A program made the position numbers and the translations under genes. From Microthrixaceae bacterium (GTDB lineage Bacteria > Actinomycetota > Acidimicrobiia > Acidimicrobiales > Microtrichaceae), in the NCBI GenBank assembly GCA_020637215.1, contig JACJWI010000010.1, positions 34,938-98,937 of the forward strand: a stretch of DNA of 64,000 nt. Reading direction: 5' to 3'. The notes under the pieces are model-generated. The model was given only the letters and a program-made list of their open reading frames with translations, searched no databases and was not told where the DNA came from. Positions 8,071 to 17,205 of the stretch are shown piece by piece. The first letter of the stretch is position 1. Every line of letters starts with the position of its first letter.

Positions 8071-9597
8071 GTGCTCGGCGAGATCGTGCGGACCGCGGCC
8101 GACCGCTTCGGTGACCGAGAGGTGCTGCGCCGCGCGACCGACGCGCTGACCTACCGCGACCTCGACGCGGCGGCCGACCGCGTCGCTGCCGGCCTGGTTC
8201 ACCGGGGGATCGGTCCCGGCGACGTCGTGTCCGACGTGCTGCCGTCGTGTGCCGAGTGGGTGGTCCTCGCGGTCGCCCTCGATCGGATCGGCGCCGTCCA
8301 CGCCCCGGTCAGCCCCAAGCTCACCGCGCCCGAGAGGGCCGAACTGGTCGCCCTGGTCGCCCCTGACCTGGTGGTCACCGACCGTGCCGGCGTCGAGGGT
8401 CTGCCGTTGCGGTCCGACGTCGTGGTGGTGGAGCCCGGCGACCGGGGTGAGCCGCTGTGGGGTCCCCGCAGACCGACGACGCCCGACACCGGCGACCGGC
8501 CCGGTCCGACGACCGACGACCCCGGTCGTGTCACCACGATCTGCTTCACCTCCGGGACCACCGGGCGGGCCAAGGGAGCGGTGTTCACCGTCGCCCACCA
8601 GCGGGCGGTGCAGGACCTCGACCTGGGCGAGGGCGCCGAGCAGCGTTGGGGCGGCGGCGCCGCCATGTTGGCCTCGACCCAGTTCGCCCACGTGGGCATG
8701 GCGTTGAAGCTGCCCTGGTACCTGCGGACCGGTTCGACCCTGCACGTCCTCGACACCTGGCGGGCCGACGACGCCCTGCGCCTGGTCGCCGAGCACCGGA
8801 TGCCCACCATCGGCGTGGTCGCTCCCCAGCTCGCGCTCATGCTGCGCTCACCGCTGATGGAGTCCCTCGACCTGGGATCGGTCTCGGCGATCATCGCCGG
8901 CGGGGCCGCGTCGCCGCCCGGGCTCGTGCAGGAGGCCCGCGAGCGCTTCGGCGCGGCCTACTCGATCCGCTACTCCTCGACCGAGTCCGGCGGCGTCGGA
9001 CTCGGCACCGCGTTCGACGCGGATGACGACGAGGCGCTGCACACGATCGGCCGACCCCGAGCGGGAGTCGAGGCGAGGGTCACCGACGAGGACGACGGTC
9101 CGCTGCCCGACGGCGAGGTCGGCGAGCTGCAGATCCGCTCCGCGGCGGTGATGGACCGCTACTGGAACGACCCCGATGCGACCGCGGCGGCGTTGACGAC
9201 GGACCGCTGGCTGCGCACCGGCGACCTGGCCGTGCGTCGCGACGACGGCTGCTACGTCCTGTCGGGTCGACGCACCGACATGTACATCCGCGGGGGCTAC
9301 AACGTGTTCCCCGAAGAGGTGGAGGCCGCGTTGTCGGACCACCCGGCGGTGGCGGCGGTGGCCGTCGCGCCCCGACCCGACGAGGTCATGGGCGAGATCG
9401 GCGTCGCCGTCGTCGTGGCCCGGGACCCGGCGACCGCACCCTCGTTGCAGGACCTCCGCGACCACGCGGCGACGCGGCTGGCCCGCCACAAGCTGCCCGA
9501 GGACGTGGTCGTGGTGCCGCGACTGCCGCTGACCACCGTGGCCAAGCTCGACCGGGCGGCCCTGGCCGGCATCGTCGCCGATCGGAGCCCCACGTGA
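8071..9597 (+). CDS. Class I acyl-CoA synthetase / AMP-dependent ligase
   Basis: A 508-residue adenylate-forming enzyme. The ATP loop is ICFTSGTTGRAKGAVF (157-172), the central acyl-binding motif is YSSTESGG, and the C-terminal domain shows RWLRTGDLAVRRDDG then GRRTDMYIRGGYNVFPEE and the catalytic Lys492 in TTVAKLDR. It should activate a carboxylic acid with ATP and CoA; chain length or aromatic preference is unknown. It is divergent from the lipoprotein gene and its stop overlaps the next gene by four bases (GTGA), so the two are translationally coupled. It is a separate branch from the fused ligase at 3142: the N-terminal half is shorter and shares only the core motifs. Confidence 0.9.
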   Translation: MLGEIVRTAADRFGDREVLRRATDALTYRDLDAAADRVAAGLVHRGIGPGDVVSDVLPSCAEWVVLAVALDRIGAVHAPVSPKLTAPERAELVALVAPDLVVTDRAGVEGLPLRSDVVVVEPGDRGEPLWGPRRPTTPDTGDRPGPTTDDPGRVTTICFTSGTTGRAKGAVFTVAHQRAVQDLDLGEGAEQRWGGGAAMLASTQFAHVGMALKLPWYLRTGSTLHVLDTWRADDALRLVAEHRMPTIGVVAPQLALMLRSPLMESLDLGSVSAIIAGGAASPPGLVQEARERFGAAYSIRYSSTESGGVGLGTAFDADDDEALHTIGRPRAGVEARVTDEDDGPLPDGEVGELQIRSAAVMDRYWNDPDATAAALTTDRWLRTGDLAVRRDDGCYVLSGRRTDMYIRGGYNVFPEEVEAALSDHPAVAAVAVAPRPDEVMGEIGVAVVVARDPATAPSLQDLRDHAATRLARHKLPEDVVVVPRLPLTTVAKLDRAALAGIVADRSPT

Positions 9598-10091
9598 CCG
9601 ACGACGTCTTCCCCGACCGCAACATGGAGCACCTGGACAAGCTGGCCTGGGTGATCGAGGACCAGGGCTGGGTCGCGGATCCGGTCGAGGCCGACGCCGG
9701 ACCACCGCCGCGGCCGGGGTACACGTACACGATCGGCTTCGAGACCGCCTTCGACCGTCCCGAGGTCGTGATCTTCGGGCTCCAGGCCGTGGCCGCCCGG
9801 GGGCTCCTCGGCATGATCGCGGACCAGCATCGGGGCGGCGTCGTGCTCCCGGTCGACGGCGTGTTCGTCGGTCTGCTCGAGTCCGATCTTCCGTGCGCCC
9901 TGCTCACCGTCGACCTCGCCGTGCACGCGGCGCGGTTCCCCGACGCGTCCGCGTTCCACGCGGGACGTGGAGTGGGCGCCGACCGCTGGCGGATGCTGCA
10001 GTTCGTGTGGCCCGACCGCAACGGTCGGCTGCCGTGGGACCAGGACTACGACCCTCGCCTGCGGGTGGCCCAGCCGGTCATCGGCACCTGA
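9594..10091 (+). CDS. DUF4262 domain protein
   Basis: A 165-residue protein whose GTG overlaps the ligase stop by four bases. Residues 40-70, GYTYTIGFETAFDRPEVVIFG, and the later RWRMLQFVWPDRNGRLPWD resemble the DUF4262 family. Its function is unknown. No signal peptide or membrane segment is visible. The overlap says it is made together with the ligase, but that alone does not define its job. Confidence 0.78.
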   Translation: MTDDVFPDRNMEHLDKLAWVIEDQGWVADPVEADAGPPPRPGYTYTIGFETAFDRPEVVIFGLQAVAARGLLGMIADQHRGGVVLPVDGVFVGLLESDLPCALLTVDLAVHAARFPDASAFHAGRGVGADRWRMLQFVWPDRNGRLPWDQDYDPRLRVAQPVIGT

Positions 10092-10215
10092 CGTCCGTGT
10101 GCGAGAACGACCTCTGCCGCGTCGATCCCACACGCGGACACCGGGAACGTCGACCCGGTGAGCCTCCCGCCGCGCCGAAGCTTCAGGACCGTCCGCCGCC
10201 CGCCGATGGGAACCG

Positions 10216-11034
10216 GTGAACGCCGCGCTCCTGGTCCTGTCCGCCGTCATCGGCATCGTCGCCGGATGGCAGCTCACGGTGCCCGTGCACCGCTACAAGG
10301 AGCTCCGCCCGCTCACCCCCCGCGACGTCGCCGCCGAGGTCGGCACCGCCGACCAGCCACCGCCGGTCATCCGCGCCGAGTACCGCCAGGCCCGTTGCCC
10401 GCACTGCCACCACGTCTACCGGGCCGCCGACGTCGTCCCGGTCCTCAGCTGGTTCCGCGGCTGCCCCTCCTGCGGTGAGCGCCTGGCGTTCACCGTCCCG
10501 CTGCTGCAGGTCGTGGTCCCGGTCGCCATGGTCCTGACGGTGGCCACCACCAGCTCGGGTTGGGTCGCTCTCCCCTATCTGTGGCTGGTCGTCGTGTTGG
10601 CCGCGGTCGCGATCATCGACCTGCGCATCTGGCTCATCCCGTGGTGGATGCCGTGGGTCGGCGCCGCGGTCGGCTTCGTGCTGATCTGCGCCATGTCGCT
10701 GGTGATCGGGGCACCGGACGCCATCGTTCGCGCCGTCATCAGCGGCGTCGTGATGTTCGGCCTGTTCTTCGTCCTGTGGCTGGTCGCCCCGGGCAAGCTC
10801 GGCTTCGGCGACGTGCGCCTGATGTTCCTGCTCGGCCTGTTCCTCGGCTGGTTCAGCCTGGTGCTGCCGATCTACGGGCTCCTGTTCGGCAGCCTCATCG
10901 GACTGGCCATGGGGATCGGCTCGCTCGTCGCCCGCCGGGGGACGCGGTTCCCGTTCGGCCCGGCGCTGGCGCTGGGCGCCCTGATGGCCCTGTGGCTCAA
11001 CGGTCCGCTGCTCAACAGCCTCGGGATGGGCTGA
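10216..11034 (+). CDS. A24-family prepilin peptidase / methyltransferase (PilD-like)
   Basis: A 272-residue integral membrane aspartic protease. The cytoplasmic N-terminal zinc ribbon has two CxxC pairs (Cys61, Cys64, Cys83, Cys86), typical of the full-length PilD type. The two catalytic aspartates are Asp135 in IIDLRIWLIP and Asp199 in GFGDVRL, both with the expected context. Hydrophobic helices fill residues 95-270. It should cleave and methylate type IV pilin or Tad/GSP pseudopilin precursors. No pilin or assembly ATPase is in the window, although a SAF-domain protein, a family that includes pilus-assembly CpaB relatives, is encoded at 35.2 kb. The start is a GTG with only a weak GGGAAC upstream. 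Confidence 0.9.
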   Translation: MNAALLVLSAVIGIVAGWQLTVPVHRYKELRPLTPRDVAAEVGTADQPPPVIRAEYRQARCPHCHHVYRAADVVPVLSWFRGCPSCGERLAFTVPLLQVVVPVAMVLTVATTSSGWVALPYLWLVVVLAAVAIIDLRIWLIPWWMPWVGAAVGFVLICAMSLVIGAPDAIVRAVISGVVMFGLFFVLWLVAPGKLGFGDVRLMFLLGLFLGWFSLVLPIYGLLFGSLIGLAMGIGSLVARRGTRFPFGPALALGALMALWLNGPLLNSLGMG

Positions 11035-11056
11035 GGGGTCGCCGGGACCCGGGCGG

Positions 11057-12124
11057 TCAGGTGGTCCGGTAGAGCTCGCGCAGCGCCGGGACGAGCTCGG
11101 ACATCGAGCGGTCCAGGCACTTCATGCTCAGGTGGACGCCGTCACCGGCGAAGCAGTGCACGGTCTGGCCGTCGGGGAACGTGACGTACTCCGAGAACGA
11201 CCCGCCGGGTCCCGCCACCACCGACGCCAGGTCGAAGTAGGTGACCCACGGCCGACCGGCCGCCTCCTCCTGGATGATGTCGTTGACCTGCGACAGCGTG
11301 GCGTTGATCTTGGCGTTGCCGACCCGGGGTTGGCCGATCCACAGCAACCGGCGCGACCCGTCGTGGGCCAGGTCCATGATCCCCGCCACCTGACGGCGGT
11401 ACGCGTCGGCCCAGCCCGGCGTGCCGTAGCGGGCCACGACGGTCCCGTCGGGAGCCATCACCGCCTGGGTGTCGTTGGCGCCGACCATGAAGACGACCAC
11501 GTCGGGCGACAGGGTCTCCATGAGCTCCTTGGTTCGGGCACCCCAGTTGAAGTAGTCGGAGCGCGTCAGGCCGGTCGCCACCTTGCCCTGCACGTCGACG
11601 GCCAGGGTCGGGTCGTCGTCGACGGCGACCTTGAGGCGGTCACCGACGCCGATCGCGGTCGAGTCGCCGGCCACGACGACCTTCAGCGGGTCGGCCGCGG
11701 TCGGTGTCCGCAGCGGCGGGAGGGTGGTGGTCGTGGCGGTGGTGTCGGCGGGAGCGGTCGTCGGGACGGGGAACTCGAAGTCCTCGTCGGCCTGGGTCCG
11801 GCCGAGGCGCTCGGCGGCCCAGTCGTAGGGACGGTTGAGCGACACCAGGTTGACCGCCCGGTCGAGTCCGCCGGTCAGCGCCATGGCGACGTCGCGGGGC
11901 CACCCGAGCGGCATCCCCTCGGCGGACTCCCGCAGACCGCCGGAGCCGAGCACGGCGAACACGACCAGCGCGACCAGGTACGACTTCCACGCGGTGGTGG
12001 CCGACATGGTCCGACGGACCCGACGCCGGGGTCGGCCGGGCCGGGACGCGGGTCGGCCCTTCGGCACGTCCGGGCCCGATCGGGCGGCCCGGTCGGCTCC
12101 TCGGTCGTCGTCGGTCACGCGCAT
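11057..12124 (-). CDS. Membrane-anchored SGNH/GDSL hydrolase (DUF459-like), MBOAT partner
   Basis: A 355-residue protein with an Arg-rich cytoplasmic tail, one hydrophobic anchor (about 48-62), a Thr-rich linker (about 120-140) and a C-terminal SGNH domain outside the cell. Catalytic features: Ser155 in VAGDSTAIGVGD (block I), Asn217 in MVGANDTQ (block III), and Asp328/His331 in GDGVHLS (block V). It is 49 bases downstream of, and codirectional with, an MBOAT acyltransferase, the arrangement known for O-acetylation of exported polysaccharide (AlgI/AlgX-J, PatA/PatB and related pairs). Inference: it takes acyl groups passed by the MBOAT protein and transfers them to, or removes them from, a surface polymer. 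Confidence 0.85.
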   Translation of the reverse strand: MRVTDDDRGADRAARSGPDVPKGRPASRPGRPRRRVRRTMSATTAWKSYLVALVVFAVLGSGGLRESAEGMPLGWPRDVAMALTGGLDRAVNLVSLNRPYDWAAERLGRTQADEDFEFPVPTTAPADTTATTTTLPPLRTPTAADPLKVVVAGDSTAIGVGDRLKVAVDDDPTLAVDVQGKVATGLTRSDYFNWGARTKELMETLSPDVVVFMVGANDTQAVMAPDGTVVARYGTPGWADAYRRQVAGIMDLAHDGSRRLLWIGQPRVGNAKINATLSQVNDIIQEEAAGRPWVTYFDLASVVAGPGGSFSEYVTFPDGQTVHCFAGDGVHLSMKCLDRSMSELVPALRELYRTT

Positions 12125-12173
12125 CGGGTCACTGTCGGCAGGTTCGGAAGCTGGGCGGCGGGGGTCGGATCCA

Positions 12174-13676
12174 TCAGAACTGGAAGTAGATGAACGGGGC
12201 GACCCCGACCGGCCCGAGGAGGTTGCACACCACGAGGAACAGACCGACTCCGATCCCGAGGAGCACCGGCGGGAGATGCGACGCCCGGTACTCGAGGGCG
12301 TCGCCGACCCGGCGGGGCACGAACTGACCGACCATGCCGACGACGATCGTCACCAGCACGAGCGGGGTGACCAGGTCGCCGACACCCCACCGGGTGACCA
12401 GGCCCACCAGGTAGCCGATGGCGGTGGGGAGGTCGACGGCCCGGAAGAACACCCATCCGACGGTGACGAACGCGAACACCGCGGCGCGCGAGACCCACAC
12501 GTTCGGTTCGGGCCGCACCGTCGGTCGGGCCATCACACGGGTGTAGCCGTCGGCCGCCGCGGTGTCGTCATCGGCGTCCGGGTTGCGCAGGTCGATGGCG
12601 CCACGCCGCCAGGACCTCGGCGTCCGCTCCCGCCACTTGCGCTCGGCCACCAGGCCGAACCCGTGGTAGAAGCCCCACACCACGAAGGTCCAGTTGGCGC
12701 CGTGCCAGAGCCCGCCGATGGCCATCGTGGCGACCAGGTTGCGCATCTCGGCGCGCTCGCCGCCCCGGTTGCCGCCCAGCGGGATGTACACGTAGTCCCG
12801 CAGCCATCGCGACAGCGTCATGTGCCAGCGCCGCCAGAAGTCCTGGATCGAGGTCGCCGAGTAGGGCTGGTCGAAGTTGTCGGGGAAGCGGATGCCCATC
12901 AGCAGCGCGATGCCGATCGCCATGTCGGTGTAGCCGGAGAAGTCGGCGTAGATCTGCACCGCGTAGGCGACCGCGGCGACCGCGAGCTCGAGGTTGGGCG
13001 ACTGACCCGGCGACGCGAAAACCGGGTCGACGATCGCGGTGGCCAGGTAGTTCGCGATCACGACCTTCTTGAACATGCCGCGGCAGATAAGTCGGGCGGC
13101 GCGCACCGCGTCGACGCGCTCGCGGTTGCGTCGACGCCGCAGCTGAGGCTCGAACTCCGACACCCGCACGATCGGACCGGCCACGAGGTGGGGGAAGAAC
13201 GACAGGTAGACCGCGAAGTCGAGCAGCGCGATCGGTTCCTGCTCCTGGCGGTAGACGTCGACGACGTAGCTGATGGCGCAGAACGTGAAGAACGAGATCC
13301 CGACCGGCAGTCCCACCTTGATCAGCAGCGCCGTCGGCGCCAGCCCCACCGGCTCCAGGATCTGCAGCAGCGAGTCGACGAAGAACCCGTAGTACTTGAA
13401 GAAGCCGAGCACGACGAGGTTGGCGCCGACCCCGACGATCATCGAGACGCGGGCCGCCCGGTCGGTGCGCGCCCGCGCCACCAGGTTGACCACCAGGTGG
13501 TTGATCAGGGTCGAGCCGGCGATCAGCAGGCAGAACCGGGCGTCCCACCACCCGTAGAACACGTAGCTGGCGGCCAGCACGAACCAACGCCAGGCCAGGG
13601 GCCGATCCGCGATCCGCCAGCTGACGCCGAGGACGATCGCGAAGAAGATCGCGAACGTCATCGTCGGGAACAGCAC
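12174..13676 (-). CDS. MBOAT family membrane O-acyltransferase (AlgI-like)
   Basis: About 500 residues when started at the GTG at 13676, giving MLFPTMTFAIFFAIVLGVSW, the usual N-terminus of this family; the open frame upstream to 14105 runs through the divergent gene and is not credible. About ten hydrophobic segments are visible. Core motifs are VGISFFTFCAISYVVDVY, SFFPHLVAGPIVR, IYADFSGYTDMAIG, FWRRWHMTLSRWLRDYVYI and GGLWHGANWTF with the catalytic His325. Such proteins carry acyl groups across the membrane for O-acylation of polysaccharide or lipid. With the SGNH protein next to it this forms a two-gene acylation module; no polymer synthase is within the window. Confidence 0.93.
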   Translation of the reverse strand: MLFPTMTFAIFFAIVLGVSWRIADRPLAWRWFVLAASYVFYGWWDARFCLLIAGSTLINHLVVNLVARARTDRAARVSMIVGVGANLVVLGFFKYYGFFVDSLLQILEPVGLAPTALLIKVGLPVGISFFTFCAISYVVDVYRQEQEPIALLDFAVYLSFFPHLVAGPIVRVSEFEPQLRRRRNRERVDAVRAARLICRGMFKKVVIANYLATAIVDPVFASPGQSPNLELAVAAVAYAVQIYADFSGYTDMAIGIALLMGIRFPDNFDQPYSATSIQDFWRRWHMTLSRWLRDYVYIPLGGNRGGERAEMRNLVATMAIGGLWHGANWTFVVWGFYHGFGLVAERKWRERTPRSWRRGAIDLRNPDADDDTAAADGYTRVMARPTVRPEPNVWVSRAAVFAFVTVGWVFFRAVDLPTAIGYLVGLVTRWGVGDLVTPLVLVTIVVGMVGQFVPRRVGDALEYRASHLPPVLLGIGVGLFLVVCNLLGPVGVAPFIYFQF

Positions 13677-13740
13677 CGCACCATTGAAGCCGCCGCGGCC
13701 GTCCGCGACGGGCATCCACGGCCGCACCGGCGGCATCTCC

Positions 13741-13796
13741 CCCAGCGCTGGGTGATTCGACCCAACCCGCGCAGATGAATCCCTACCAGCAGTAGG
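13741..13796. promoter_or_regulatory. Two palindromes in the divergent MBOAT / surface-protein promoter region
   Basis: 13741-13752 reads CCCAGCGCTGGG, a perfect 12-base palindrome. 13782-13796 is CCTAC, five bases, GTAGG. Both lie in the roughly 170-base gap between the divergent MBOAT and surface-protein genes, where an operator for either could sit. Binding factor unknown. Confidence 0.35.
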
Positions 13797-13845
13797 ACTA
13801 ATGTCACGTGGATGCTGGCGGAGGTCGGCGTCGGCGAGCGCAACG

Positions 13846-15366
13846 ATGTCGGGGGACAGCGTGGTGGATGGAGAGGTCCGGGGATCGGATCGGGTCGGGT
13901 CACGCAGTCGGCGCGCGGGCTCCGCCCGTCGGTCGCCGTCCGGACGATCGGTGCTGCGTGCCTCGTTCCTGGTGGTGGCGGTCGCCGCGTTCGGGTCGTC
14001 GTTCGGCCCCGCGTCCGGCGACGGGTTCCACACCGGTGACGCCCAGGCCAGCGCCGACACGTTCACGCTCAACATCAAGGCGGCCAACGCCGCGATCGGC
14101 TTCACCTACGGACGGTCGCTCGCCGCCTACCAGGACAAGACCGGCACCTCCGAGGGTCGGGCCCTGGACCTCGGCGCCCTACCGGTCATCTTCACCCCCG
14201 ACCAGTGCGACGGCACCCCCGGACTCCTCGACTCCAAGCAGCTCCCCCCGCTCACCCGGGCGGACTCGTCGGAGGAGGGCTCCAACAACTCGCGTCGGGT
14301 CCAGGTCTTCACCCCCGGCGTCAACGGCGAGCCGATGGGCCCCTCGACCGGCTTCCAGGACGCGACGGCAACCCCGTTGCCGTCCTCGGCGGCCCTGACC
14401 GAGTCGGCGCCTGCGGACGTCGGCCTCATCGCCATCGACGGCGGCCGCACCCGGGTCTCGACCCAGCTCAAGGACCAGGTCCGTGAAGCGCACGCGATCA
14501 TGGAAGCCGACCAGCTCCGGGTGATGGGCGGCCTGTTCACCTTCAACCAGCCCCGCTGGGAGGCCACCACCCAGTCCGGCGCCCGCAGCTCCTCGACCGG
14601 TTCGTTCACCTTCACCAGCGCCACCGTGCTCGGCATCCCCCGGTCCGCGGCGGACGCCATGGCCGATCTCGAGGGTTTCAAGTACGGGCTCGAGCAGCTC
14701 CTCGCTCCGCTCGGCGTCGTGCTGGAGCTGCCCCGGGTCGAGGTCCGAGACGACGGCGTGAAGGTCACCCCGATGGGGTTCCGGATCGTGAACCCGCCCT
14801 TCGGGACACAGGTGCTGATCCCGTTCCTCGGCCAGATCGACACCCAGGTCCAGCAGTGGCGCAAGGACCTCGTCGCGGCGGACTGCAAGAACGCGACCAC
14901 GCTGACGATCGTCGACCTCATCCTCGGGGTCATGGGCGGCTCCGGTGCGGTCGAGATCCTCGCCGGTGGCGTCGACGTCTCCACCCACGACACCGACTAC
15001 TCGATCCCGCCGATCGAACCGATGCCCGAGGTGGCGGCTCCGGTCGACACGGTCCCTCCCGCGCCCGACACGTTCGTGGCGGACTACAGCACCGACCTCG
15101 GTGACGTGTCGTCGTTCGACACCCCGCTCGACAGCGGGACCACGCTCGACATGACCACCGGGCTGGGCGAGACCGCTGTCGTGCCGTCCACGGGCGGAGC
15201 CACCAAGGAGCAGGCGGCCCTGCCCACCGCGGCGCTCGGCGGCATGGAAGAGGGAACGGCCGGCAAGGCGGGGGTCGCCGTGGGGATCCTCGCGCTGCTG
15301 GGTGCGGTCGGGCTGTCGGTCGGGGACCGGCTGGTCGGACGACGCTCCCGGCGGGTCATCCCCTGA
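13846..15366 (+). CDS. Cell-surface protein with signal sequence and C-terminal membrane anchor
   Basis: 506 residues from the ATG at 13846; ATG 13801 and GTG 13951 are in-frame alternatives, the last giving a compact signal peptide (MLRASFLVVAVAAFGSSFG). After the signal region comes a long exported domain with three Cys, then a Pro/Asp/Thr-rich stalk (about 390-470 of the long form) and a terminal hydrophobic helix GKAGVAVGILALLGAVGLSVG followed by RLVGRRSRR, a positive stop-transfer tail. No known family was recognised. It sits 147 bases ahead of the substrate-binding protein and the fused transporter in the same direction, so a role as an accessory receptor or partner of that transporter is the best inference. 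Confidence 0.75.
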   Translation: MSGDSVVDGEVRGSDRVGSRSRRAGSARRSPSGRSVLRASFLVVAVAAFGSSFGPASGDGFHTGDAQASADTFTLNIKAANAAIGFTYGRSLAAYQDKTGTSEGRALDLGALPVIFTPDQCDGTPGLLDSKQLPPLTRADSSEEGSNNSRRVQVFTPGVNGEPMGPSTGFQDATATPLPSSAALTESAPADVGLIAIDGGRTRVSTQLKDQVREAHAIMEADQLRVMGGLFTFNQPRWEATTQSGARSSSTGSFTFTSATVLGIPRSAADAMADLEGFKYGLEQLLAPLGVVLELPRVEVRDDGVKVTPMGFRIVNPPFGTQVLIPFLGQIDTQVQQWRKDLVAADCKNATTLTIVDLILGVMGGSGAVEILAGGVDVSTHDTDYSIPPIEPMPEVAAPVDTVPPAPDTFVADYSTDLGDVSSFDTPLDSGTTLDMTTGLGETAVVPSTGGATKEQAALPTAALGGMEEGTAGKAGVAVGILALLGAVGLSVGDRLVGRRSRRVIP

Positions 15367-15450
15367 CAGGACCCCGGGGTTCGGTCCGACGCCGGAGCGG
15401 CCAGAACGACGGGAGCACCGGATGCGCCCGTCCGAACTCACCAGATCGAC

Positions 15451-15482
15451 GACCGACACCGCAGGACGCGGCGGTGTCGGTC
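15451..15482. repeat. 12-bp-arm hairpin inside the transporter operon
   Basis: Left arm 15451-15462 (GACCGACACCGC), eight-base loop, right arm 15471-15482, perfectly complementary. It stands between the surface-protein and binding-protein genes, 31 bases ahead of the latter. It has no T-run, so it might be an attenuator, a processing site or a protector of the downstream mRNA. Confidence 0.5.
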
Positions 15483-15513
15483 CAAGTGGAGACATCGAGA
15501 GCGGAGAGCGGAG

Positions 15514-17205
15514 ATGGCTGACGGAGCACGCGACAGGTTGTTCAGGGGCTACGGCCCGCTGATCGGGTTCGCCGCGATCTTCCTGGCGGTGGCGGTGCTG
15601 GTGCCCAGCCAGCAGCGCGAGGTGCGGGTGGAGGCGGCAGGAGGTTCCGGCAGCGGATCGGAGCTCAGCTCCGACGACGCCAGCGTGGCCGGCGCCACCG
15701 AGACCGTCCCCGGATCCGAGACGGGCCTCGACGCAACCGGCGCTTCCCTCGACGGCACCGGCGCCGCCGGCGGCACCGCCGGCGGCGGAGCGGGCGGAGC
15801 GAACGCCAAGGGCGGTTCCAACTCCGGTCCGCCCAAGGTGGCGGGCTGCGGTGCCGCCCAGATCCCCGGCGACCCGTACTCCCCGCCGTGCGTGCAGTTC
15901 TCCGGCGGCAACGGAGGGGCGACCAGCAGGGGCGTCACCGCCGACAAGATCGTGGTGTCGGTCCGGGTGGGCAGCTTCGCCAACGGCATGCTCGACGCCC
16001 TGTCCAAGGTCGCCAACGCCAAGATCCCCAACGAGAGCCCCCAGGTCATCACCAAGACCGTCGACGGCCTCGTCGAGTACTTCAACAAGCGCTTCCAGTT
16101 CTACGGCCGCAAGCTCGAGGTCGTGAAGTGGGACGGCAAGGGCGACGTCCTGAAGGAGACGACCGGCGGCGGCCAGGAGGGCGCCCAGGCCGACGCCCTC
16201 AAGGTCTCCCAGGAGATCAAGGCGTTCGCGGACGTCTCGGCGGTGTCGCCGGTGTACGCCGATGCCCTCGCCTCCAAGCAGGTGATCAACATCGGGGTGC
16301 CGTTCACCTCCCGGGAGTGGATGACCCAGCGCAAGCCCTGGTCCTGGAGCCAGTTCACCGACTGCTCGACCGTGGTGGAGAGCGTCGCCAGCTACTACGC
16401 GATCAAGCTCGCCGGTCAACCCGCCGCGCTCGCCGGCGGCGACCTGAAGGGCCAGGCCCGCCGGGCGATGATCATCGCCCCCGAGAACTCCTGGTACCAG
16501 GAGTGCGTGCGGGCCGGCATCAACATCCTGCAGAAGGCCGGCAAGGCCGGCGACCTGGTCGACTCGCTGAAGTACCAGATCGACATCCCCCGCATGTCGG
16601 ACCAGGCCGCCTCGCTCATCCAGAAGCTCAAGGCAGAGCGCATCACCACCGTCGTGTGCGGATGCGACCCGCTGCTGCTCACGTTCCTGACCTCGAAGGC
16701 CAAGGAGCAGAACTACCAGCCCGAGTGGGTGATCACCGGCGTCGCCCTGATCGACAACGACATGATCGGGCAGATCCTCCAGCAGGACCAGTGGGGCCGG
16801 GCGTTCGGCGTCAGCTTCTCGGGTCCGACCCAGGCGGCCGGTCAGGGTCTCGGCTACCGGGCCTACAAGTCGGTGCGGCCCGACGAGCCGTCGGTCGGCG
16901 TCGAGCTGATCTACAACCAGCTGTACCTGCTGGCCATCGGCATCCAGGGCGCGGGCCCCAACCTGAACCCGCAGACCTTCGAGAAGGCCATGTTGGACTA
17001 CCCCCGCCGCTCCGGACCGTCGGGGACGTGGGGCTTCGGGCCGGGTGACTACACGACCTCCGACGACGCCCGTGAGGTGTTCTGGAACCCGTCGGTGGCC
17101 TCGGTGCAGACCCGCTCCCCCGGCACCTACCAGGATCCCAACGGGGGCAAGCGCTTCCCGATCGGCCAGTGGCCCAACACCCCGCCCCGATCGGCTCTCG
17201 GATGA
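15514..17205 (+). CDS. Membrane-anchored type 1 periplasmic-binding protein (Liv-type ABC substrate receptor)
   Basis: 563 residues; a strong GCGGAG-rich ribosome site precedes the ATG. An N-terminal hydrophobic segment (GPLIGFAAIFLAVAVLVP, 14-31) acts as a signal anchor; there is no lipobox. A 70-residue Gly/Ser/Ala-rich tether follows, then a two-lobed binding domain beginning near GVTADKIVVSVRVGSF and ending near residue 540. Stretches such as SPVYADALASKQVINIGVPF and GVSFSGPTQAAGQGLGYRAY resemble the Leu/Ile/Val/amide binding proteins. Its stop overlaps the start of the fused transporter (ATGA), so the two are translated together. Ligand unknown; branched-chain amino acids, amides or aromatic/steroid-like acids are all possible for this family. 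Confidence 0.85.
   Translation: MADGARDRLFRGYGPLIGFAAIFLAVAVLVPSQQREVRVEAAGGSGSGSELSSDDASVAGATETVPGSETGLDATGASLDGTGAAGGTAGGGAGGANAKGGSNSGPPKVAGCGAAQIPGDPYSPPCVQFSGGNGGATSRGVTADKIVVSVRVGSFANGMLDALSKVANAKIPNESPQVITKTVDGLVEYFNKRFQFYGRKLEVVKWDGKGDVLKETTGGGQEGAQADALKVSQEIKAFADVSAVSPVYADALASKQVINIGVPFTSREWMTQRKPWSWSQFTDCSTVVESVASYYAIKLAGQPAALAGGDLKGQARRAMIIAPENSWYQECVRAGINILQKAGKAGDLVDSLKYQIDIPRMSDQAASLIQKLKAERITTVVCGCDPLLLTFLTSKAKEQNYQPEWVITGVALIDNDMIGQILQQDQWGRAFGVSFSGPTQAAGQGLGYRAYKSVRPDEPSVGVELIYNQLYLLAIGIQGAGPNLNPQTFEKAMLDYPRRSGPSGTWGFGPGDYTTSDDAREVFWNPSVASVQTRSPGTYQDPNGGKRFPIGQWPNTPPRSALG

Noticed and set aside
10093..10139. GTCCGTGTG ... CACACGCGGAC imperfect inverted repeat after the DUF4262 gene
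   Set aside because: Two bases bulge and the arms are 27 bases apart; too weak to call a terminator or member of the palindrome set.
12174..14105. A 643-residue MBOAT with an N-terminal signal-like extension
   Set aside because: The first 143 codons overlap the divergent surface protein; the natural start is GTG 13676 with the usual MLFPTMTF opening.
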